From the NCBI GenBank assembly GCA_015494005.1, contig WGCB01000157.1, positions 1-11,291 of the forward strand: a DNA stretch of 11,291 nt. The letters are read 5' to 3'. The position numbers and the translations under genes were made by a program. The stretch comes from Caldilineaceae bacterium. GTDB taxonomy: Bacteria; Chloroflexota; Anaerolineae; Caldilineales; Caldilineaceae. The notes under the pieces are model-generated. The model was not told the DNA's origin and did not search any database. It worked only from the letters and a program-made list of their open reading frames with translations. Positions 1 through 6,942 of the stretch are shown here, piece after piece; the first letter of the stretch is position 1; each line of letters opens with the position of its first letter.

Positions 1-1
1 C

Positions 2-1387
2 CAGATCGAGTGGAACAAGCTCCACGACAAGCTGAACATGAACCAGGTGCGCAAGGAGCTGAGCGAGATCAACCCGGACGAGAACGGCTACATCTCCCTG
101 GAGCTGATGGAGGCCCTGCAGGAGGCCCTGGGCATCACCGCGGCGGACGTGCGCAAGTTGACCCAGGTCTGGCCTGGGGCGGAGCTGCTGCGCAACCTGC
201 AGCTGGCCGGGGAGAAGCGGCTGGACGTGCGAGTCAACGTGCTGGGCGGTGGGCTCAGCGACTATCGCCGGGCCGTGCAGCACTGGTGGCAGAAGCTGGA
301 GGAAGCGCCGCCGGTGGACGTGACCGAGCGCCCGGTCTACTTCGTGAGCAGCAACACCCACAGCCTGATCAACCTCATGTCCGGCTTCGTCTGGGCCCAC
401 GAGGACGAGATCGTGGACTTTGTCCTGCAGGAGAACCCGGAGAACCTGGCCGAGGAGTACCGGCGCATCCGGCAGGAGGACATGGACCAGTTCGGGAACT
501 TCCTCTACTACTCCTCCCGGCTCTACCTGGCCCATCCTCGCTACCGGGAGGAGGCGGAGCGGAAGGCCCGGGAACACGAGGAGCAGGTGGGCATCTACCG
601 GGTGAGCAATCCCCACTGCCTGGACGTGGAGGCGGACATTATCGACCTCTCCCGCATCAAGTCCGAGTGGCTGGATCCTCGGCTGGGGAAGCTCTCCGCC
701 ACGGAGAAGGCGCTCCTGGCCCAGAGCGATGCCCTCATCTTCAACATCGATTACCCCTTGGGCATGGCCGCCTACCACGTCTTCAGCCAGGTGAGCACGG
801 CGGTGGGCGAGCTCCTGGGCGTCTACATCCTGGGCAAGGCAGCCACCCTGAACGGTCGGGTGGGGGATGTGATGATCCCCAACGTGGTCTACGACGAGCA
901 CTCCCGGAACACCTTCCTCTACCGTAACTGCTTCACCGCGGCGGATGTGGGGAGCTACCTGAACTACGGCACAGTCTTCGACAACCAGAAGTCGGTGACG
1001 GTGCGAGGCACCTTCCTGCAGAACCGGGAGTTCATGCATGTCTTCTACGAGGAGGGCTACACGGACATCGAGATGGAGGCCGGCCCCTACCTGAGTGGCA
1101 TCTACGAGAACATCTACCCCCGGCGCTACCCCGTGGACGAGATCGTGAACCTCTTCATCAACGCGCCCTACGACATTGGCATCCTCCACTACGCCAGCGA
1201 CACGCCCATCAGCCGCCGCCAGACCCTGCTGAGCAAAAGCATGAGCTATTTTGGGGTGGATGCCACCTACGCCACCTCCATCGCAGTGCTGCGCCGCATC
1301 CTGCAGCAGGAGATCCTGCGTCAATCCCGCCGCCAATCCCTGGTCCCGTCCCAGAGGACGCAAGAGCCCGTCTCGGCCGAGGAGTGA
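2..1387 (+). CDS. Nucleoside-phosphorylase-like protein, 5' end outside window
   Basis: The reading frame is open from base 2, before the first ATG at 38, so the true start probably lies upstream and this is a partial gene of at least 461 codons. Numbering from the ATG at 38, the first 230 or so residues are rich in charged residues and I do not recognise them. The second half resembles the nucleoside phosphorylase/hydrolase fold: a glycine-rich strand GKAATLNGRVGDVMIP (266-281), a nucleoside-site-like IEMEAGPYL (344-352, compare the Met-Glu of purine nucleoside phosphorylases) and a late HYASDTP (384-390, compare the catalytic Asp loop). A role in cleaving a nucleoside or nucleotide glycosidic bond is inferred; the substrate is unknown. 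There is no signal peptide in the visible part, so a cytoplasmic location is likely. The stop lies 3 nt before the plsC-like GTG start and its last codons supply that gene's ribosome binding site, so the two are probably co-transcribed and translationally coupled. Confidence 0.7.
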   Translation, partial: QIEWNKLHDKLNMNQVRKELSEINPDENGYISLELMEALQEALGITAADVRKLTQVWPGAELLRNLQLAGEKRLDVRVNVLGGGLSDYRRAVQHWWQKLEEAPPVDVTERPVYFVSSNTHSLINLMSGFVWAHEDEIVDFVLQENPENLAEEYRRIRQEDMDQFGNFLYYSSRLYLAHPRYREEAERKAREHEEQVGIYRVSNPHCLDVEADIIDLSRIKSEWLDPRLGKLSATEKALLAQSDALIFNIDYPLGMAAYHVFSQVSTAVGELLGVYILGKAATLNGRVGDVMIPNVVYDEHSRNTFLYRNCFTAADVGSYLNYGTVFDNQKSVTVRGTFLQNREFMHVFYEEGYTDIEMEAGPYLSGIYENIYPRRYPVDEIVNLFINAPYDIGILHYASDTPISRRQTLLSKSMSYFGVDATYATSIAVLRRILQQEILRQSRRQSLVPSQRTQEPVSAEE

Positions 1388-1390
1388 ACC

Positions 1391-2080
1391 GTGTCTGCCT
1401 ACCAGATCCCGTCTGACGCCACTACGCTCTGGAAGATCACCTACGTGGCCTTTGCCATTGCCACCCGCCCCATCTTCCGCCTGCAGGTGGAGGGCCGGGA
1501 GAAGGTTCCCAGGACGGGCGGCGCCGTGGTGGTCTGCAACCATCCAGGCGGGGTGGACTACATCGCTCTGGGCCTGGCCAGCCCTCGCCAGCTCTACTAC
1601 ATGGCCAAGGTGGAGCTCTTCCAGATCCATCCCTGGCTCTCTGCCTATCTCCGGGCGGCCGGGGCCTTCCCTGTTCGTCGGGGGCAGCGGGACGTCCACG
1701 CCATCCAGGAGGCGGTGGATGTGGTGCGCTCCGGGAAGGTGCTGGGCATGTTCCCGGAGGGGACCCGCAGCCGGGGTGGCGCTCTGAAGCGGGGGAAATC
1801 GGGTGCGGCCCGAGTGGCCATGGCGGCCCAGGTGCCCATCGTCCCCGCGGGGGTCATCGGCGCCTACGAGGCCCCCAAGCGTTTCTACCGTCAGCTGCGG
1901 CGGCCCCTGGTGACCGTGCGCTTCGGGGAGCCGTTCCTCCCCCAGGGGCGGGTGGAGAACCCGGACGATGTCCACGCCAACGTGGAGCAGATGATGCGCC
2001 GCATCGCCGGGCTCTTGCCGCCGGAGATGCGCGGGCTCTACGCCCATCAGCCGGAAAATTCGCCGATCCCTCGGGCGTGA
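1391..2080 (+). CDS. plsC: 1-acyl-sn-glycerol-3-phosphate acyltransferase (PlsC family)
   Basis: A 229-residue member of the PlsC/LPLAT family, which transfers an acyl group to lysophosphatidic acid at the inner membrane to make phosphatidic acid. All four family blocks are visible: the catalytic H-x4-D as NHPGGVD (His51, Asp56), FPVRRG (93-98), the glycerol-phosphate block FPEGTRSRGG (121-130) and VPIVPAGVIG (148-157). The residues around 12-30 form a hydrophobic N-terminal stretch that may associate with the membrane. The start is GTG, chosen because GGAG at 1381-1384 is placed 6 nt upstream and the blocks align with normal family length from there. It begins 3 nt after the upstream stop, indicating an operon. 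The acyl acceptor could be a related lysolipid; the family does not fix it. Confidence 0.92.
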   Translation: MSAYQIPSDATTLWKITYVAFAIATRPIFRLQVEGREKVPRTGGAVVVCNHPGGVDYIALGLASPRQLYYMAKVELFQIHPWLSAYLRAAGAFPVRRGQRDVHAIQEAVDVVRSGKVLGMFPEGTRSRGGALKRGKSGAARVAMAAQVPIVPAGVIGAYEAPKRFYRQLRRPLVTVRFGEPFLPQGRVENPDDVHANVEQMMRRIAGLLPPEMRGLYAHQPENSPIPRA

Positions 2081-2233
2081 AGGCGGGGTGTAACCTGGTC
2101 TGGCCTGCCTGCATCCAAGCAGAGAGCGCGAAGGGGGTGTGGGGCCCGCCCTGGAAGAGGCCTTGCTGCCTCCACGCGGAGAGGAAGTGATTGGGAGAGC
2201 TGTGCTTGTGATCGAGAGAAAGGATGGAGGGAT

Positions 2234-2590
2234 ATGAGTTGGTTTTCCGGGCTGTTTGCGCCCCAGAGCAATGTCAACGAAGCCAGCGCCAAAGAGGTCC
2301 AGGAGATGCTGCAGTCGCCCAACGGGCGCACGCCTCTGCTGGTGGACGTGCGAGAGCGGGATGAGTTCGCCGGGGGGCACATTCCCGGCGCGGTCTCCTA
2401 TCCCTTGAGCGAGATCCGACAGTGGATCCAGGAGCTGCCCAAAGACCGCCCCATCGTCTGCGTCTGCCGCAGTGGCCGCCGCAGCGACATCGCCGCCAAC
2501 CAGCTCTACCGGGCCGGCTACGAGGACGTGACCAACCTGGTGGGGGGCATGATCGCCTGGTCCCGGGAGCGCCTCCCTGTGGAGCGCTGA
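2234..2590 (+). CDS. Single-domain rhodanese-like sulfurtransferase
   Basis: A 118-residue protein formed by one rhodanese domain. It shows the N-terminal signature DVRERDEFAGGHIPGA (38-53) and the six-residue active loop CRSGRRS (78-84), with Cys78 as the persulfide-forming catalytic residue; a second Cys76 lies two residues earlier. The C-terminal GGMIAW motif is also present. Such stand-alone domains carry sulfane sulfur between proteins or detoxify thiols or cyanide; the partner cannot be told here. There is no signal peptide, so it is cytoplasmic. The start ATG is preceded by AGGATGGAGGG, where the first AGGA (2221-2224) has the better spacing, 9 nt. It is 153 nt behind the acyltransferase on the same strand, so it may have its own promoter, although I see no convincing one. 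A strong terminator follows at 2646. Confidence 0.93.
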   Translation: MSWFSGLFAPQSNVNEASAKEVQEMLQSPNGRTPLLVDVRERDEFAGGHIPGAVSYPLSEIRQWIQELPKDRPIVCVCRSGRRSDIAANQLYRAGYEDVTNLVGGMIAWSRERLPVER

Positions 2591-2645
2591 CCCGATTGCG
2601 CTCCGCGAGGAGGCATTGCGGGTGCGATCCGCTGAAGGCAAAGAA

Positions 2646-2675
2646 AAAAACCCGGCCCATGAGGGTCGGGTTTTT
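2646..2675. terminator. Bidirectional Rho-independent terminator
   Basis: A13-bp stem with a 4-nt loop (ATGA, 2659-2662): AAAAACCCGGCCC pairs with GGGTCGGGTTTTT through one G-U pair. Because the outer stem is A5 on one side and T5 on the other, each strand ends in a U run. It lies between the rhodanese gene and the convergent korB gene and should stop transcription from both. Confidence 0.93.
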
Positions 2676-2719
2676 GGATTGGGCAGATCGTCGCCCGGTT
2701 TCTCCAGCCCGAGGGCAGG

Positions 2720-3781
2720 CTAGAAGGTGGCCACCAGTTCCTCCAGGGCCTGCCGGCTGGGCCGTAGCTTCTCCTCGGGCAGCTGGCTCAGGGGTGTGTC
2801 CACCAGGTGCAGGAGGTCGGTCAGGTCCTGTCGGCTCTCGTCGATGTAGATCAGCCCGGTGATGAACTTGTGCTCGGCTCGGGCTTTCTCCAGGGTCTCC
2901 AGGGCCTTGTAGCGGTCGGTGGGGTCGTGGTCCTCGGCCAGCTTCTTCAGCACCAGGATGGAGCCGTCGTGCATCTCCACCTCCAGCTCATCCTCGTACT
3001 CCTCGATCTCGATGTCCTCGAACGGCGGGATGAAGTCCAGCTGGTGCAGAGGCATCTCGTGGCTCTTGCCGTAGGCGTAGCTCTTGGTGGAGGTCTCGTG
3101 GTTGTTGAAACTCACGCAGGGGCTGATGATGTCCAGGACTGCGATGCCGTGGTGGCTGAGCGCGGCCTTCAGCAGGGCCTCCACCTGCTTGGGATCCCCG
3201 GCGAACGAGCGGGCCACGAAGGTGGCGTTGGCCACGATGGCCTCGATGCAGATGTCCAGGGGTGGCAGATGGTTGACGCCGTGGTATTTCAGCACCTGCC
3301 CCTCGTCTGCGGTGGCACTGAACTGCCCCTTGGTCAGGCCGTAGACGCCGTTGTTCTCCACGATGTAGACCATGGGCACGTTGCGGCGCATGGCGTGCTT
3401 GAACTGTCCCACACCGATGGAGGCGGTGTCCCCGTCCCCGCTGATGCCGATGACTTTCAGGGAGCGGTTGGCCACGATGGCCCCAGTGGTGATGGCCGGC
3501 ATACGGCCGTGGACGCTGTTGAAAGCGTGGCTCCACCCCAGGAAATAGGCGGGGGTCTTGCTGCTGCAGCCGATGCCGCTCATCTTGATCACCTGGGTCT
3601 GGTCCAGGCCCAGCTCCCAGGCCACGTTGGTGATGCGTTGGCTGATGCTGTCGTGGCCGCAGCCTTTGCAGAGGGTGGACGGCCCTCCTTTGTAGGCGCT
3701 CTTTTCCAGGCCCAGGATGTTCACCTTGGGGGCTCGAGGGACCACAGGTCGTTTGACGGCTGGTTTCTTCGCGTTGCTCAT
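2720..3781 (-). CDS. korB: 2-oxoacid:ferredoxin oxidoreductase, beta subunit (TPP-binding)
   Basis: The 353-residue beta subunit of an enzyme that oxidatively decarboxylates a 2-oxoacid to the acyl-CoA and reduces ferredoxin, or runs in reverse as a carboxylase. Visible features: cysteine motif CKGCGH (38-43), GIGCSSKTPAYF (69-80), and the thiamine pyrophosphate/Mg site running from GDGD (115-118) to VENNGVYGLTKGQ (141-153). Other family residues place it nearest 2-oxoglutarate- or pyruvate-type enzymes; the substrate is not decided by the sequence. The N-terminal 25 residues are basic and proline-rich, and the last 110 are an acidic extension typical of larger members. The ATG at 3781 has AAGGAG at 3791-3796, 9 nt upstream. 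It follows korA by 89 nt on the same strand, as expected for an alpha-beta pair. No separate delta ferredoxin subunit is seen. Confidence 0.93.
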   Translation of the reverse strand: MSNAKKPAVKRPVVPRAPKVNILGLEKSAYKGGPSTLCKGCGHDSISQRITNVAWELGLDQTQVIKMSGIGCSSKTPAYFLGWSHAFNSVHGRMPAITTGAIVANRSLKVIGISGDGDTASIGVGQFKHAMRRNVPMVYIVENNGVYGLTKGQFSATADEGQVLKYHGVNHLPPLDICIEAIVANATFVARSFAGDPKQVEALLKAALSHHGIAVLDIISPCVSFNNHETSTKSYAYGKSHEMPLHQLDFIPPFEDIEIEEYEDELEVEMHDGSILVLKKLAEDHDPTDRYKALETLEKARAEHKFITGLIYIDESRQDLTDLLHLVDTPLSQLPEEKLRPSRQALEELVATF

Positions 3782-3870
3782 GGTTCTATGCTCCTTGCCT
3801 CGTTCTCGAGGAACGTGGATAGTTTTTTCGGTTCAGGATCGCTCTCGGTGAACGGTTCACGGTTCGCAGG
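3782..3870 (-). repeat. korA-korB spacer with short GAACCG repeats
   Basis: The 89-bp gap between korA and korB holds three copies of GAACCG on the minus strand (plus-strand CGGTTC at 3829-3834, 3853-3858 and 3860-3865). It also holds a small inverted repeat GTGAAC-G-GTTCAC at 3848-3860 and a second one CGTTC-TCGAG-GAACG at 3801-3815. None is followed by a U run in the direction of transcription, so I do not call a terminator. They may tune mRNA stability between the two subunits or be a remnant of a dispersed repeat. Confidence 0.4.
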
Positions 3871-5703
<1,833 letters not shown>

Positions 5704-5749
5704 GGTTCGTCTCCTGGAATCTCGGATTCAGCATCAGGCCTTGTTGCGG

Positions 5750-5779
5750 ATAATCTCTGACAGTCGAAAAGGCTGTCGA
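5750..5779 (-). promoter_or_regulatory. Possible korA promoter
   Basis: On the minus strand TCGACA (5774-5779) and GATTAT (5750-5755) are separated by 18 nt, giving 5/6 and 4/6 matches to the sigma-70 boxes. They lie about 50 nt upstream of the korA start. A weak inverted repeat GACAG...CTGTC (5759-5777) overlaps the spacer. Other explanations are equally possible, including read-through from the regulator gene. Confidence 0.3.
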
Positions 5780-5918
5780 TAGCCAATCAGACATGGGAAC
5801 GACAGGCCCGGAGGCCTCCATCTGGCGCGTCCGGGACCACTTCACTGCGGGGTGCGGGTTGGGTCGAGTGCGGCTCCTTTCCTTCGGTTGGAAGCATGGT
5901 CTGGCCTCCCTGGCAGGC

Positions 5919-6635
5919 CTAGGGAGTGGGGGCGGTGGCGCCGTCCTGTTCGGTCAAAGGGGATTCCAACGAGACCCCTCGCTTGTCCAAGAGGTGCATG
6001 TGGGCGACCAGCAGATCCTTGCCCTCCTGGATGTTGCCTTGCAAGATCGCCTGGGCAATCTGTTCGTGGTATTCCCAAACTGCGGTGAGATAGTTGTAGT
6101 CCGCGTAGGTGTTGAGCTCCACAGCCTCGTAGGCATCCCAATAGGCCTCGAGCAGACCCGATACGAAGGGGTTTTCCAGACGGCGGAAAATGGTCAGGTG
6201 GAATTCCCGATGTTCGGGGTGAGGGATCTGAATGCGGCTTTGGTTCAGTTTTGCCCAGGCCTGTTGCACCAACTCCTGGAGGTGGGCCTTGTCTTCCGGA
6301 GTCAGGGACGCTACCGCTTCCTCCCAGAATGCCACCTCCAAGTGGGCGCGCATGGAGCCAAAGGCGGCAAATGCCTGAGGGTCCCGAGCCATGGCGTACA
6401 TCAAGCTTAGGCGCACGGCCGGGGCAAAACTGTAAGGCATGCAACGAATTCCCCGCCGAGGGCTGGCATCCACCAGACCCAGGGCCCTGGCCACCTCTAG
6501 CTGTTCCCGCAGCTTGCCCACACCAATGCCGATCTCCTGGCTGATCTGCTTCAGGGTGGGAAGCCGACTGCCTGGCTCGCAGCCTCGGTCCACCAGGTAG
6601 CGGAGAAATTCCGAGTCAATGTGGGATTGGATCAT
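5919..6635 (-). CDS. GntR-family transcriptional regulator with FCD ligand domain
   Basis: A 238-residue FadR-subfamily regulator. Residues 6-66 form the winged helix-turn-helix, with CEPGSRLPTLKQISQEIGIG and the wing RRGIRC. The rest is the all-helical FCD domain that binds metal and an organic acid. Likely ligand histidines are in HREFH (142 and 146), YHEQIAQAI (190) and the AHMHLL segment (212 or 214). The first of these replaces the usual Asp of D-x3-H. I chose ATG at 6635 because AGGAAAGA (6641-6648) is well placed before it. A longer version from a TTG at 6659 would start inside the operator and lacks its own binding site. Neighbouring korA-korB suggests it senses a carboxylic acid metabolite and acts on those genes and on itself. 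The target genes are inferred, not shown. Confidence 0.88.
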   Translation of the reverse strand: MIQSHIDSEFLRYLVDRGCEPGSRLPTLKQISQEIGIGVGKLREQLEVARALGLVDASPRRGIRCMPYSFAPAVRLSLMYAMARDPQAFAAFGSMRAHLEVAFWEEAVASLTPEDKAHLQELVQQAWAKLNQSRIQIPHPEHREFHLTIFRRLENPFVSGLLEAYWDAYEAVELNTYADYNYLTAVWEYHEQIAQAILQGNIQEGKDLLVAHMHLLDKRGVSLESPLTEQDGATAPTP

Positions 6636-6640
6636 GCCGC

Positions 6641-6648
6641 TCTTTCCT
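6641..6648 (-). promoter_or_regulatory. Ribosome binding site deciding the regulator start
   Basis: AGGAAAGA on the minus strand, with its AGGA 9 nt before the ATG at 6635. It favours that ATG over the in-frame TTG at 6659, which lies within the operator repeat. Confidence 0.6.
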
Positions 6649-6659
6649 GTTCGGCCCAA

Positions 6660-6697
6660 TGGTGCGATTAATCGGATTAATCAGATTGATTGCACCA
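6660..6697 (-). promoter_or_regulatory. Operator-like inverted repeat built on three 9-mers
   Basis: The outer arms TGGTGCGATTAATC (6660-6673) and GATTGATTGCACCA (6684-6697) are complementary at 12 of 14 positions, around a 10-nt spacer. Inside, three 9-mers follow head to tail: GATTAATCG (6666-6674), GATTAATCA (6675-6683) and GATTGATTG (6684-6692); GATTAATC is itself a perfect palindrome. The region begins at the expected transcription start of the regulator gene and covers its first 38 bases, a position suited to autorepression. TGGT/ACCA half-sites occur in FadR-type operators, but the wide spacing here is unusual. Confidence 0.65.
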
Positions 6698-6700
6698 AAT

Positions 6701-6729
6701 AGAATACCACCGGGGGATGGGAATGTCAA
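6701..6729 (-). promoter_or_regulatory. Sigma-70-type promoter of the GntR/FCD gene
   Basis: On the minus strand a perfect TTGACA (6724-6729) is followed after 17 nt by TATTCT (6701-6706), 5/6 to the consensus. The start would fall near 6694, about 58 nt before the ATG at 6635, inside the operator repeat. Confidence 0.75.
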
Positions 6730-6736
6730 TTTTGGT

Positions 6737-6856
6737 CCCATGATCGGGTGCAGTTATGAGTTGTCAGGGAATTCCAGTGCTCAGGGAGAAGCTCTCCAGC
6801 TTTCGTGCCCTGACAGCCATATCTTCTGACAACTCTTACTTGCACCCCCCATGATC
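6737..6856. mobile_element. MITE-like element with TIRs and 9-bp target duplication
   Basis: The element proper is 6746-6847 (102 bp). Its ends are imperfect terminal inverted repeats of 22 bp: 6746-6767, starting GGGTGCA and ending GAGTTGTCAG, pairs with 6826-6847 at 19 of 22 positions. A perfect 9-bp direct repeat CCCATGATC flanks both outer edges (6737-6745 and 6848-6856), as left by transposition. There is no coding capacity. A nested inverted repeat TGTCAGGG/CCCTGACA (6762-6769 and 6808-6815) and a small hairpin GGAGA-AGC-TCTCC (6785-6797) would fold the interior. It sits between the 3' end of the c-di-GMP gene and the promoter of the regulator, 8 bp upstream of the -35 box. I cannot assign the parent transposase family. 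Confidence 0.7.
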
Positions 6857-6905
6857 CATGATCCTGGGTTTTAGGGCAACGTGTTCGAACGACAGGAGAA
6901 ACAAT

Positions 6906-6919
6906 GCGCCGGTTGGCGC
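6906..6919 (-). terminator. Weak terminator candidate after the c-di-GMP gene
   Basis: GCGCC-AACC-GGCGC forms a 5-bp, tetraloop hairpin 23 nt after the stop codon, followed on the minus strand by ATTGTTTCT. The U run is poor. The long inverted repeat of the MITE-like element downstream could act as a second stop. Confidence 0.35.
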
Positions 6920-6942
6920 GCGGAGTCAGAGTCGTCGCTGGA

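Noticed and set aside
10..927. 305-codon open frame overlapping the first gene in another frame
   Set aside because: Pro/Gly/Arg-rich composition without motifs; the other frame carries the phosphorylase-like motifs and leads into the plsC coupling.
5804..5817. AGGCC-CGGA-GGCCT palindrome upstream of korA as an operator
   Set aside because: Short and G+C-rich, of a kind expected by chance here, and unlike the TGGTGC/GCACCA operator.
5903..5919. GGCCT...AGGCC hairpin at the end of the GntR/FCD gene as a terminator
   Set aside because: Only 5 bp, overlaps the stop codon and has no U run on the minus strand.
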